From assembly GCA_026646875.1 (NCBI GenBank), contig JAPKHL010000004.1:1-58503 (forward strand): DNA of 58,503 bases. The letters run 5' to 3'. Made by a program: the position numbers and the translations under genes. The stretch is from Rhodocyclaceae bacterium. Lineage in GTDB: Bacteria; Pseudomonadota; Gammaproteobacteria; Burkholderiales; Rhodocyclaceae. Shown piece by piece: positions 36,553 through 47,114 of the stretch. The notes beneath the pieces are model-generated. The model was not told where the DNA came from and did no database searches. It saw only the letters and a list, made by a program, of their open reading frames with translations. The stretch's first letter is position 1. Every line of letters starts with the position of its first letter.

Positions 36553-37910
36553 CAGACAGCCTCCGGTTCGGTGACGAGGCCGCGCACGTCGATTTGGCCG
36601 GTGACTGCGGCGGCGACTAGGGCGGAGCGCCGCTCTTTCAGAAGCGCGATGGCACGTTCCGATTCGGTTTTGAGGGCATCCAGTCGCCCTGTCTCTGCTG
36701 CAATGAAATCTGCAATTGCGCTCTGCTCCTCGTGTGGCGGGACCGGAATTACAAATGACAATAGATTGGACTGCGGGAGGTTGTTTGCCATTCCATTACC
36801 GCCACTCAATGCATTCTCGATTTGCACACGCAAGACTCGAGAATTCAGTGCAGCCACGAAATACCTCGGCATCATGGAATTGTGCAGGCGGAGCCTGAAT
36901 ATCTTGTCGGAAAGCATGAGGCCAGAACGAGTAGCAGAGACCAAAGCTGTTGACCCGACCAGCTCAGGCGAACCACTTGCCCGTGACATCAATACATCTC
37001 CTATGCGCACCTCGTAGTTGGCGTCGGGATACAGTTCGGGAGGGAGGGCTTTGTTTTCCGATGGGCGATATACGCCGCCGTTTAGACAGCCGGCCTTGAG
37101 TACGCCCCATTCATTCTCTTCTGCTTCTCTGGCGTGACATTCAGGACTCCAGCCCTGTTCAATTGCGGCAACCACGCGGCGTAACGAGCATACGCCCCAA
37201 TGCCCCGGAACCTCCCCCAGCCACGCCACGCCGGAATCCTTCATCGGCGCATCCGGGTTCAGGCCCTTGGTGACGGCTTGGGAAATGGTGGCTTGGCGCT
37301 TTTCGGCGAGCAGGTCGAGGAGCTTTTCCTGCTCGGCAATCAGGGCGTCGATTTTCCCGGTCTCGCGGTCGAGGAAAGTGGCGATGGCGGTTTGCTCGTC
37401 CGGGCTAGGAAGCGTAGTTTTAAATGCTCCCAGTTCATCAGAAGATAACTCAAGGAAGGTGGTTCCTTTCCCTCGAATATTCAACTCATCGGTAGCTGCA
37501 AGCAGTAGGAATGCAAAAAACTGCGAGTTGGCGACGTTGTTTGGTACTAATGCTTTGCACCCCTGATTTGTACAGAGACTTGTTGCTGCTATGGCGAGAG
37601 AACCGATTGGCGCACGAGTTGAGAGCACTATGCTGCCCGCAGGAACCAATGTTGTCCCGCATGATGCAAGACCATCTTCAGTGATTTTTCTTGCCGAGTC
37701 ATTAATGTATATTGACCTCAGCTTGCTAAGGTCTGCTGGGCTGACCCAAATCACCGGACCATCCCAATATTCGGCTTTGTCAGACTTGGGTGTAGAGCCA
37801 CCGACGATTTGAAATGAGCGTTTTAGCGGTGCCACATCCCAATGTGCTGGCACCTGCCCTAGCCACTCTAGTCCGCTATCCTTGTACTCCGGATACCTCG
37901 GCAAGCTCAT
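36552..37910 (-). CDS. hsdS: Type I restriction-modification specificity subunit S
   Basis: This 452-residue protein has two target-recognition domains, each starting with the family's LPxHWxVxxLKR-type segment (VPAHWDVAPLKRSF near residue 20; VPGHWGVCSLRRVV near 235) and each ending in a conserved helix (DEQTAIATFLDRETGKIDALI and EEQSAIADFIAAETGRLDALK). It therefore recognises a bipartite site; the bases cannot be read from sequence. The ATG overlaps the Abi gene stop by four bases. TRD regions are lower in GC than hsdR, as is common for swapped specificity modules. Confidence 0.95.
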   Translation of the reverse strand: MSLPRYPEYKDSGLEWLGQVPAHWDVAPLKRSFQIVGGSTPKSDKAEYWDGPVIWVSPADLSKLRSIYINDSARKITEDGLASCGTTLVPAGSIVLSTRAPIGSLAIAATSLCTNQGCKALVPNNVANSQFFAFLLLAATDELNIRGKGTTFLELSSDELGAFKTTLPSPDEQTAIATFLDRETGKIDALIAEQEKLLDLLAEKRQATISQAVTKGLNPDAPMKDSGVAWLGEVPGHWGVCSLRRVVAAIEQGWSPECHAREAEENEWGVLKAGCLNGGVYRPSENKALPPELYPDANYEVRIGDVLMSRASGSPELVGSTALVSATRSGLMLSDKIFRLRLHNSMMPRYFVAALNSRVLRVQIENALSGGNGMANNLPQSNLLSFVIPVPPHEEQSAIADFIAAETGRLDALKTESERAIALLKERRSALVAAAVTGQIDVRGLVTEPEAV

Positions 37911-38818
37911 TCAGCCTCCCTCCACAAACTGGTTTCCCGCCAATGGCAGGGAAAACCCATGGCTGCTGGGTCGATTTCCGGATGTGCCGCGAGCAGTTGA
38001 TGAATTTCCCGCCGCCAGTGATGCCCAGGGCTGAGCAGGTCGAGCAAGTAGGCCAGCATGGTCAAGGTGTTGAAAATCAGTTGCGGCTCGCCAGGATTGA
38101 AGTCGCTGGCGATATGACGGGGCTTCTTGGTCGGCAGCGTGAAGCGCAGGCCGAAGCGGCGGTTCCAGACGCGGCCATGGTGAGCGCAATGGTTACGCAC
38201 GACGGTCAGGTGGTGGGCAAAGGACACCAGAACCCGTTCGTCGAGCCCGTAGTTGTCGGCGATTTGCTGCCGGTCATCCGGCTTGGTCAGATTTTTCAGC
38301 CAGCGCGAGAGATGGCCCAGTGTCATCAGTTCGCAGGCGACCCAGATGGGCGGTGAGACCAGTTCCGGGTAGCGTTCCCGGTAGTGTTTGGCAAAAGTTT
38401 CCCGGCTGCGTTCGTACTCCTTGCGCAGTTCATCTTGGCTTTTCTCCCAGCTTGGGCGGTCCTTGAAATGGCTGCCATCATCGTGGGCGAAGGGGCCGTA
38501 GGCCGTCGCCAGGTGTTGGGCCAGCGTGGTGCGCAGCGAGATTTCGATACGTTCGATGGCGTCGAGCAGCAACAGGCGCAAATCGCGGTCGAAGACGTAG
38601 ATGGCCAGTATTGTCTCGAAATTGGTGCCTGCGACGAAGGCATGGTCATCGCCATTGGCCGGCTCGGTCTCGAACGGCAGCCAGTAGGCGCGCAACCGGT
38701 AGTAGTTGATGTGGGTCAGGTAGTGCCGGGCGCGTTCCCGGTCCGGAATGGCCATGCCGCGCTCGAGCAGGCGGTCGATTTGCTGGTCGACACTTAGGGC
38801 TGGCTTATTGAATGCCAT
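37907..38818 (-). CDS. Abi_2 (AbiD/AbiF-type) HEPN abortive-infection protein
   Basis: This protein of about 303 residues matches the Abi_2 family: QQIDRLLERGM, HYLTHINYYRLRAYWLPFE, VFDRDLRLLLLDAIERIEISLRTTLAQHLA and VVRNHCAHHGRVWNRRF. Two R-x4-6-H motifs are visible, Arg96 to His102 and Arg208 to His213, as in HEPN RNases related to the ancestors of Cas13. It probably cleaves RNA on infection. It is embedded between hsdM and hsdS, with an ATGA overlap into hsdS, so it is part of the same operon. The start at 38818 is likely; upstream codons lack family similarity. Confidence 0.9.
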   Translation of the reverse strand: MAFNKPALSVDQQIDRLLERGMAIPDRERARHYLTHINYYRLRAYWLPFETEPANGDDHAFVAGTNFETILAIYVFDRDLRLLLLDAIERIEISLRTTLAQHLATAYGPFAHDDGSHFKDRPSWEKSQDELRKEYERSRETFAKHYRERYPELVSPPIWVACELMTLGHLSRWLKNLTKPDDRQQIADNYGLDERVLVSFAHHLTVVRNHCAHHGRVWNRRFGLRFTLPTKKPRHIASDFNPGEPQLIFNTLTMLAYLLDLLSPGHHWRREIHQLLAAHPEIDPAAMGFPCHWRETSLWREAE

Positions 38819-38956
38819 GTCCGACCCCGTAAACGAGAAACCCGCCTGGTGCGCATCGTGGAGAGGCGTGGCGGGTGTTGTTAACGCTATGGTACGCAAT
38901 GCGACCGCGCATGTCCAGCACGCCAAACCCGTTTTGCATGAACTGAATGACGAGCC

Positions 38957-40714
<1,758 letters not shown>

Positions 40715-41013
40715 TGTTTTCGTTATTTGGCGAGTGCCGGAATCATGCCGGCCAATAAATGCGTTTCAAAGGAAGCAGTACCCGGGTTCCGCGAGCACTG
40801 ATGGCGACAAACCATCAGGTAACCTGGCGATGCGGACCGGGGCGCGAGAGGCCATCTCGACAGTTTGTGTGCAAGATGGGCTTGTTTGAAGATTCGGCAT
40901 GCATCAATGCGTTGGAGAGCCCCTTCTCGACACACCTGATTGTTCGCTTTCACGGGTGACGGGGCCCGAAGCACACGCCCTCCCACGCGCCCCCATCTCC
41001 CCGCCCCGGCCGC
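40715..41013. other. Intergenic region upstream of hsdM, island right edge
   Basis: This stretch of about 299 bases between hsdM and the OsmC-YcaO gene should carry the hsdM promoter. Base composition changes across it, from island-like near 40715-40960 to host-like (very GC-rich) after about 40965, so the island edge is probably near 40960. An 11-bp palindrome CAGGTAACCTG (40816-40826) could be an operator. Open frames here lack ribosome sites and similarity, and I do not support a gene. Confidence 0.5.
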
Positions 41014-43215
41014 CTAGGCCGCTCCCCCCACCCGGGCCCGCGCCGCGTGCAGCTTGCGGTAGCTGTCGATCAGGCGCCGGTGCCGGTCCAGTCCTTCCAG
41101 CTTCATGCTCGTCGGCGTCAGGCCGTGGAAGCGGACGCTGCCGTTCACCGAGCCGATGACCGCGTCCATGCGCGGGTTGCCGAACATGCGGCGGAAACTG
41201 GCTTCGTAGTCGGCCAGTTCCAGCGCGTCGTCCAGCAGCACCGCCAGCACCGCATGCATGGCCTGGTAGAACAGTCCGCGCTCGGCGGTGTTTTCGTTGT
41301 ATTGCAGGAAGGCGCCCACCAGGTCCTGCGCCGCCTCGAACTGTTCCAGGGCGAGGTTGATCAGCAGCTTGAGCTCGAGCACCGTGAGCTGGCCCCAGGC
41401 GGTGTTTTCGTCGAACTCGATGCCGATCAGCGTCCGGATGTCGGTGTAGTCGTCCAGCTCGCTGTCCTCCAGGCGTTCGAGCAAGGCCTCCAGGGCGGCA
41501 TCGTCGAGCGTGTGCAGGTTCAGGATGTCGGCGCGGAAGGCCAGGGCCTTGTTGGTGTTGTCCCAGACCAGGTCCTCCACCGGGTAGATTTCGGAGTACC
41601 CCGGCACCAGGATGCGGCAGGCGGTGGCGCCAAGCTGGTCGTACACCGCCATGTAAACTTCCTTGCCCATGCCTTCGAGAATGCCGAGCAGGGTGGCGGC
41701 CTCGATGGCGTTGGAATCCTCGCCGTGGCCGGAGAAGTCCCAGTCGACGAAGTCGTGATCGGCCCTGGCGCTGAAGAAGCGCCAGGAGACGACGCCGCTG
41801 GAGTCGATGAAGTGTTCGACGAAGTTGTTCGGCTCGGTGACGGCGTTGCTTTCGAAGGTGGGGCGGGGCAGGTCGTTCAGGCCTTCGAAGCTGCGGCCCT
41901 GCAGCAGCTCGGTGAGGCTGCGCTCGAGCGCCACTTCCATGCGCGGATGCGCGCCGAACGAGGCGAACACGCCGCCGGTGCGCGGGTTCATCAGGGTGAC
42001 GCACATCACCGGGTACGCACCGCCGAGGGAAGCGTCCTTCACCAGCACCGGGAAGCCCTGTTTCTCCAGTTCCTCGATGCCGGCCAGCAGGCCGGGGTAT
42101 CTGGCCAGCACCGCGGGGGGCACGTCGGGCAGGGCGAGCTCGCCTTCGATGATCTCGCGCTTGACCGCCCGCTCGAAGATTTCCGAGAGGCACTGCACCT
42201 GCGCTTCCGGCAGCGTGTTGCCGGCGCTCATGCCGTTGCTGAGGTACAGGTTGTCGATCAGGTTGGTCGGGAAATACACCACCTCGCCATCCGACTGGCG
42301 CACGTACGGCAGCGCGCAGATGCCACGCGCGGTGTTGCCGGAGTTGGTGTCGTGGAGGTGCGAGGCGCGCAACTCGCCGTCGGGGTTGTAGATGCGCAGA
42401 CAGTAGTCGTCGAGCAGGCCGGCCGGCAGCGCGTCCTTGCGGCCGGGCTTGAACCAGCGCTCGTTCGGGTAATGCACGAAGTCGGCGCTGGCGATGTCCT
42501 CGCCCCAGAACTGGTGGGTGTAGAAATGGTTGCAGCTCAGCCGCTCGATGTATTCGCCCAGCGCCGAGGCCAGCGCGCTTTCCTTGGTCGCGCCCTTGCC
42601 GTTGGTGAAGCACATCGACGAGTGCGCATCGCGGATGTGCAGCGACCACACGTTGGGCACCAGATTGCGCCAGGAGGCAATCTCGATCTTGATGCCCAGG
42701 CCGGCGAGCAGGCCGGACATGTTGGCGATGGTCTGCTCCAGCGGCAGATCCTTGCCGGCGATCCAGGTACTCGCCGCGCCGGCCGGATTCAGCGTCAGCA
42801 GGGCCTGGGCATCGGCATCGAGGTTCTCGACTTCCTCGATCACGAACTCCGGCCCGGTCTGCACCACCTTCTTCACCGTGCAGCGGTCGATGGAGCGCAG
42901 GATGCCCTGGCGGTCCCGGGCGGAGATGTCCGCCGGCAGCTCGACCTGGATCTTGAAGATCTGCCGGTAGCGGTTCTCCGGGTCGACGATGTTGTTCTGC
43001 GACAGGCGGATGTTCTCGGTGGGGATGTTGCGCGTGTCGCAGTACAGCTTGACGAAATACGCCGCGCACAGGGCCGACGAAGCCAGGAAATAATCGAACG
43101 GCCCCGGCGCCGAACCGTCGCCCTTGTAGCGGATGGGCTGGTCGGAGATGACCGTGAAGTCGTCGAATTTGGCCTCGAGGCGAAGCTTGTCGAGAAAGTT
43201 GACCTTGATTTCCAT
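41014..43215 (-). CDS. OsmC domain/YcaO domain fusion protein
   Basis: This 733-residue protein begins with an OsmC-like domain (about 1-140: EIKVNFLDKLRLEAKFDDFTV, GPFDYFLASSALCAAYFVKLYC) followed by a YcaO domain of the E. coli YcaO type. ATP-binding acidic patches are seen in KESALASALGEYIERLSC and QVQCLSEIFERAVKREI. E. coli YcaO is linked to beta-methylthiolation of ribosomal protein S12 with RimO, and YcaO enzymes activate amides through phosphorylation. No substrate peptide gene is visible nearby, so a ribosomal-protein role is more likely than a natural-product one. The OsmC thiol centre may deliver sulfur or reducing power, which is inference. Confidence 0.9.
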   Translation of the reverse strand: MEIKVNFLDKLRLEAKFDDFTVISDQPIRYKGDGSAPGPFDYFLASSALCAAYFVKLYCDTRNIPTENIRLSQNNIVDPENRYRQIFKIQVELPADISARDRQGILRSIDRCTVKKVVQTGPEFVIEEVENLDADAQALLTLNPAGAASTWIAGKDLPLEQTIANMSGLLAGLGIKIEIASWRNLVPNVWSLHIRDAHSSMCFTNGKGATKESALASALGEYIERLSCNHFYTHQFWGEDIASADFVHYPNERWFKPGRKDALPAGLLDDYCLRIYNPDGELRASHLHDTNSGNTARGICALPYVRQSDGEVVYFPTNLIDNLYLSNGMSAGNTLPEAQVQCLSEIFERAVKREIIEGELALPDVPPAVLARYPGLLAGIEELEKQGFPVLVKDASLGGAYPVMCVTLMNPRTGGVFASFGAHPRMEVALERSLTELLQGRSFEGLNDLPRPTFESNAVTEPNNFVEHFIDSSGVVSWRFFSARADHDFVDWDFSGHGEDSNAIEAATLLGILEGMGKEVYMAVYDQLGATACRILVPGYSEIYPVEDLVWDNTNKALAFRADILNLHTLDDAALEALLERLEDSELDDYTDIRTLIGIEFDENTAWGQLTVLELKLLINLALEQFEAAQDLVGAFLQYNENTAERGLFYQAMHAVLAVLLDDALELADYEASFRRMFGNPRMDAVIGSVNGSVRFHGLTPTSMKLEGLDRHRRLIDSYRKLHAARARVGGAA

Positions 43216-43341
43216 GCGGGCGTCCAGAAATGGCGTTCAAACGAAACGAATGGCCGCCATTATCGGGGTTTCCCGCAGGAAAAACCGCGCTTCCCGGCGG
43301 GCGGAGCGGATCGGCGCCCCGCCGCGCCGTGCCCGCACGCC

Positions 43342-43941
43342 CTAGCCGAACAGCTTGTTCGCCGTTTCCGCGATCAGCCGGCCCTGATGCCGGGCGCCGT
43401 CGAGTTCGATGGCGCTGGGCTGGCGCTGCCCCTGTCCGCCGGCAATCGTGGTGGCGCCGTAGGGGCTGCCGCCGACGATCTCGTCGAGCGTCATCTGGCC
43501 CTGGTGGCTGTAGGGCAGGCCGACGATCACCATGCCGAAGTGGAGCAGGTTGGTGATCACCGAGAACAGCGTGACTTCCTGCCCGCCATGCTGTGTCGCC
43601 GTCGAGGTGAAGGCCCCCCCGACCTTGCCGTTGAGGGCCCCACGCGCCCACAGCCCGCCGGCCTGGTCGAGAAAGGCGGCCATCTGCGAGGGCAGACGGC
43701 CGAAACGGGTCGGACAGCCGATGACGATCGCGTCGTAATCGGCCAGCTCGGCCACGCTGGCCACGGGAGCCGGCTGGTCGAGCTTGAAGTGCGCGGCCCT
43801 GGCCACCTCCGCCGGCGCCGTTTCCGGCACCCGCTTCACATCGACCGAGGCCCCAGCGGCGCGTGCCCCCTCGGCAACGGCGTGGGCCATGGTTTCGATG
43901 TGGCCATAGGACGAGTAATACAGTACGAGAACCTTCGACAT
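43342..43941 (-). CDS. wrbA: NAD(P)H:quinone oxidoreductase WrbA
   Basis: This 199-residue tetrameric flavodoxin-like protein reduces quinones with FMN. The start [19 protein letters not shown] is the FMN phosphate loop; [29 protein letters not shown] and [26 protein letters not shown] are characteristic of WrbA. Length is as expected. It lies upstream of the OsmC-YcaO gene on the same strand with a 126-base gap, so joint transcription is uncertain. Confidence 0.96.
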   Translation of the reverse strand: MSKVLVLYYSSYGHIETMAHAVAEGARAAGASVDVKRVPETAPAEVARAAHFKLDQPAPVASVAELADYDAIVIGCPTRFGRLPSQMAAFLDQAGGLWARGALNGKVGGAFTSTATQHGGQEVTLFSVITNLLHFGMVIVGLPYSHQGQMTLDEIVGGSPYGATTIAGGQGQRQPSAIELDGARHQGRLIAETANKLFG

Positions 43942-44126
43942 GACATTCTCCTCGGAGTGGGTCGCACGGCGCGTGCACGTTCAGTATCGGTCAGCGAATT
44001 TCGTTATCCAAGCACCTCGCTCGGCCAGATACGAATGGTTGCCAGACAAATCTGTTAGCATAAAGTGACTTTTTCCGCCCAAGATATACGAACCATATAG
44101 CCTCGGCGGTTTCCTCACAGACCGGA
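43942..44126. other. Divergent region wrbA / glycan cluster
   Basis: This 185-base gap is AT-richer from about 43990. A possible sigma-70 promoter for the rightward cluster is TTGCCA (44039-44044) and TAAAGT (44061-44066), 16 bases apart. No gene is visible. Confidence 0.35.
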
Positions 44127-46109
44127 ATGACTCATCCTCGTTCGTTTCACCTTCTCTGCTGTCTAATTTACTCCCTGCTGTGCCTCACGTGGCGGACGCT
44201 TGCGGGGCGGGTAATGACATGGGATCACGTTCATTACCACCTGTACGTGGCCCAAGCCTGGTGGGAGAATCGCCTTCCGGACGAATTGTTCGCGGCTGGT
44301 GCGCAGAGCTACCTCAATCCACTGGCGCACCTGCCCTTCTATGCGCTTCATCAAGGCGGCGCCAGCACCCTGCAGATCACTCTGGGCATGGCCCTGCTGC
44401 ACAGTGTGAACCTCTGGCTACTGCATTTCATCGCCTGCCGGCTCATTTCTCCGACCGACCGGATGCGTCGCATGCTGATTGTGCTTGGCGTTCTCCTTGG
44501 GGGACTCAGCCCCGGTTTTCTGTATGAAATCGGAAGCAGCTACGCTGACGTCATGGCCAGCATCCCGGCACTTGCCGCCTTGCTCCTACTGCTACGCGCA
44601 CAGGCGCGGCCGCCGGTACCGCCAGCCGACAGGCGTTCGCTATACGCGGCCGGCCTGCTCGCTGGGGCAGCTGTCGGACTCAAACCTTCTGCCCTGATTT
44701 TCTGTGTCACGCTGGCTTCTGTTTACATCCTTCTTTCCGGGCGTCGGGCCGGACAGGTCGCTTGGCGCGCCCTGCTTTCCGGAACGGCTGGCTTCGTCCT
44801 GTCTGCCGGGGGGCATGCCTGGATGCTCTGGCAAGCTTTTGGCAACCCGGTGTTTCCGCTGTTCAACGGTGTTTTCCGTTCCCCTTGGTTTCCGGCAGTT
44901 GATGTGCTTTCCAGGCGCTTCGTTCCGGCCGATCTGGAGGCTGCGCTGCGTTTCCCCATGGACATGGCCAGTGGACTCACTCGTGTTGCCTTTGAGAACC
45001 AAGCGGCGGACATCCGGCCACTCTGGCTCCTTGGGCTGCTCACGGTTGCCGCAGTCTTGTTCGTCGTCCGCCGAATCCGCCAACATCCAGCAGGGGATTC
45101 CGCGGGAGGCCAGAGCGATGACGATCCGCGCCTGTTCTGGCTTGTCCTGGCGGTTTTCGCACCCCTCTGGTTGCGCTCCAGCGGGAACATTCGCTATGCG
45201 GTCGAAGCCTTGCTACTGCTGGGGCCAGCAGTTTCGCTGCTGGCCTTGCAAATGGCGCGCTTGCGGCGCATTCTGGGCTTACTGGTAATTTCCCTTCCAC
45301 TCGTCGGACAAACTGCCTGGACTCTGTTGAATAACCCGCACGTACTGCATCCACCAAGATTGGAGAGCTGGCGATCGCCTTGGTTCGATATAGAGATTCC
45401 TGCGCCGCTGGATCAAACGCCTGCGCTTTACCTTTCGCTGCAGTCACAGAGCTTTGCCAGCCTTGCGCCCTACTTTCCCCGCGAATCCCGCTTCATGAAC
45501 TTGGTCGGTGGCGCCACCCTGCCCGCCGGTTCACCAGCCATTACCGCCGTGGAGACGATACGTCAGGCTCGAGGCCTGCCTCTGCGTTCCCTGTTTCTCA
45601 CCCGCGAACCCAGTGATGACGGCAAACCCGCGCAAAAGGATCTGGAGACACAGGAGGCGCTTCTCTCGGAGTACGGTTATGAACTCAGGACGGAGGATTG
45701 CGTTCGTATAGTCTGGCAAAACGGCATGCTCCTCGCGCCGACCGCGAAACCCGGGAATCCCCCGGATGCTGAAGCTCCGATCGATGTCCGGACCGTGCTG
45801 CTGAGCTGCGCGGTCGAGCTTGGTGATGGCCCCGACCCGATCGAACGGGCTCGTCGTCAGCGGGTCGATGCCCGCATCGACCGCTGGGCCACGCGATGCC
45901 CCGGACTGTTCTCGCCACTTGGATTTGGTAGCCGACAGTACCCAACGATCAGACATCGTAGCTTTCAAAATAACGACCAAGAAATCATCGAGTTGGCCAC
46001 GGGGGAGTTGATTGCACTTAACATGCTGACCGTCCAGCCCATCGTCCGTCTCGAGGACAAGGACGGTATTCCTCTCATCAATGGCTGTCCGCCAGAGCCG
46101 TCTCAATGA
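44127..46109 (+). CDS. GT-C-like integral membrane glycosyltransferase (unassigned)
   Basis: This 660-residue protein has about ten membrane helices in its first 410 residues and a soluble extracytoplasmic C-terminal domain (about 420-660). The first loop has a WDHVHYHLYVAQAWW stretch with an acidic residue and histidines, similar to the catalytic loop of GT-C transferases that use polyprenyl-phosphate sugars. No closer family was recognised. The following genes (methyltransferases, GtrA, GT4) support a surface-glycan or lipid-linked sugar pathway. Its 3' end overlaps the next gene's ATG by four bases. Base composition is a little lower than the housekeeping genes. Confidence 0.68.
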   Translation: MTHPRSFHLLCCLIYSLLCLTWRTLAGRVMTWDHVHYHLYVAQAWWENRLPDELFAAGAQSYLNPLAHLPFYALHQGGASTLQITLGMALLHSVNLWLLHFIACRLISPTDRMRRMLIVLGVLLGGLSPGFLYEIGSSYADVMASIPALAALLLLLRAQARPPVPPADRRSLYAAGLLAGAAVGLKPSALIFCVTLASVYILLSGRRAGQVAWRALLSGTAGFVLSAGGHAWMLWQAFGNPVFPLFNGVFRSPWFPAVDVLSRRFVPADLEAALRFPMDMASGLTRVAFENQAADIRPLWLLGLLTVAAVLFVVRRIRQHPAGDSAGGQSDDDPRLFWLVLAVFAPLWLRSSGNIRYAVEALLLLGPAVSLLALQMARLRRILGLLVISLPLVGQTAWTLLNNPHVLHPPRLESWRSPWFDIEIPAPLDQTPALYLSLQSQSFASLAPYFPRESRFMNLVGGATLPAGSPAITAVETIRQARGLPLRSLFLTREPSDDGKPAQKDLETQEALLSEYGYELRTEDCVRIVWQNGMLLAPTAKPGNPPDAEAPIDVRTVLLSCAVELGDGPDPIERARRQRVDARIDRWATRCPGLFSPLGFGSRQYPTIRHRSFQNNDQEIIELATGELIALNMLTVQPIVRLEDKDGIPLINGCPPEPSQ

Positions 46110-46729
46110 ATCCTTATCGCACGCGAATCCTTGCCAGTCTGTCCGAACTGCTGCGCCAGCTTCCTCCGCCGGCAACGATCCTCGATTTTGGCAGCGGTGA
46201 TGGCTGGTTCGCCGACCGGATTGGCCGCCTGCTGCCGACGTCGCATCTCACCGCAATCGACGTCAAGCGTCGCGAGCAGGTACTGACCGAACCGCAGATC
46301 TACTCACCCGGGGATTCGCTGCCGTTCCCCGACGACAGTTTCGATCTCGTTTACGCGATCGACGTGCTGCATCACTGCGATTCGCCACAGCGCTACCTGG
46401 ACGAGCTGGCGCGCGTTTCGCGCCGCTTCATCCTGATCAAGGATCACACCTACACCGGGCCACTGGGCTATCTGGCCCTGGCGATTCTCGACGAACTTGG
46501 CAACAGGCGCTTCGGCATTCCTTCACCTCAGCACTATCAACGGGGGCAACAATGGTCCGATCACCTGCTCGCCCGAGGCTGGAAAATGCGCGAAATGATC
46601 CATCCCTGCCGCTGCCATGTCGGCCTGCTCGGCACCCTGACCAATCCGCTGCAATACGTGGCACTCTACGAGCGGGACGAGGATCGCCCGGGGGCGTCCG
46701 CAGAGGCACCAAAACTCCAGTCGCGGTGA
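46106..46729 (+). CDS. Class I SAM-dependent methyltransferase
   Basis: This 207-residue protein has the AdoMet motif ILDFGSGDGWFADRIG (about residues 24-39), an acidic strand-2 end (LTAIDVKRR), LPFPDDSFDLVYAIDVLHHC and the post-motif DELARVSRRFILIKDH. It is close to UbiE/type-11 methyltransferases; substrate unknown. ATGA overlap with the membrane glycosyltransferase suggests it modifies the same glycan or lipid. Its 3' end overlaps the convergent gtrA-like gene by 64 bases. Confidence 0.85.
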   Translation: MNPYRTRILASLSELLRQLPPPATILDFGSGDGWFADRIGRLLPTSHLTAIDVKRREQVLTEPQIYSPGDSLPFPDDSFDLVYAIDVLHHCDSPQRYLDELARVSRRFILIKDHTYTGPLGYLALAILDELGNRRFGIPSPQHYQRGQQWSDHLLARGWKMREMIHPCRCHVGLLGTLTNPLQYVALYERDEDRPGASAEAPKLQSR

Positions 46730-47091
46730 GCGATGAAGTTGAACAGCAACATGCCGACCGCGATGACTGCGCTGGCCAGCAGATAGTGAATCCCCAGCAG
46801 GCTTACGCCGATGAACATCAGGATCAGGCTGATCAGGGTGCTTGAGAGGCTCACGCTCATGTATCGTGCATATTCCGCCCACCAGGGCCGTTCGCTCCCG
46901 CCGAAGGTCCAGCGCCGGTTGAGCAGCCATCCGAGGGTGTTCGCCACGACAATGGAAAGCGCCATGGAAAGCAGGTAATGCCAGCCCAGCAGATCGGTCC
47001 CGCCATAGAGCACTGCCAAGTTGGTCACGAAACAGAGCCCGCCGACCGTCAGAAAACGCAACAGCCTTGCATCCCTCACTATTCGTCGCAC
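46666..47091 (-). CDS. GtrA-family membrane protein
   Basis: This protein of about 141 residues has four membrane helices (about 11-31, 36-57, 75-96, 102-120) and the GtrA marks RFLTVGGLCFVTNLAVLY and NTLGWLLNRRWTF. GtrA proteins are proposed to flip undecaprenyl-phosphate-linked sugars. GTG at 47091 is chosen because GGAGGTG lies six bases upstream. It is the only minus-strand gene of the cluster: divergent from the next methyltransferase (24 bases apart) and overlapping the previous gene tail to tail. Confidence 0.86.
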   Translation of the reverse strand: MRRIVRDARLLRFLTVGGLCFVTNLAVLYGGTDLLGWHYLLSMALSIVVANTLGWLLNRRWTFGGSERPWWAEYARYMSVSLSSTLISLILMFIGVSLLGIHYLLASAVIAVGMLLFNFIAHRDWSFGASADAPGRSSSRS

Positions 47092-47114
47092 AAAACTCAC
47101 CTCCACCACCGACC

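Noticed and set aside
40723-40986. Short minus-strand open frame (87 codons) upstream of hsdM
   Set aside because: It has no ribosome site or recognisable domain, and it runs across the composition change at the island edge. It looks like a chance frame in the promoter region.
40904-43978. Long minus-strand open frame overlapping the OsmC-YcaO and wrbA genes
   Set aside because: It is an alternative frame of those genes on the same strand, with no recognisable domain.
43960-44066. Firm promoter call for the glycan cluster
   Set aside because: TTGCCA and TAAAGT at 16-base spacing are plausible but weak. It is noted only within the intergenic entry.
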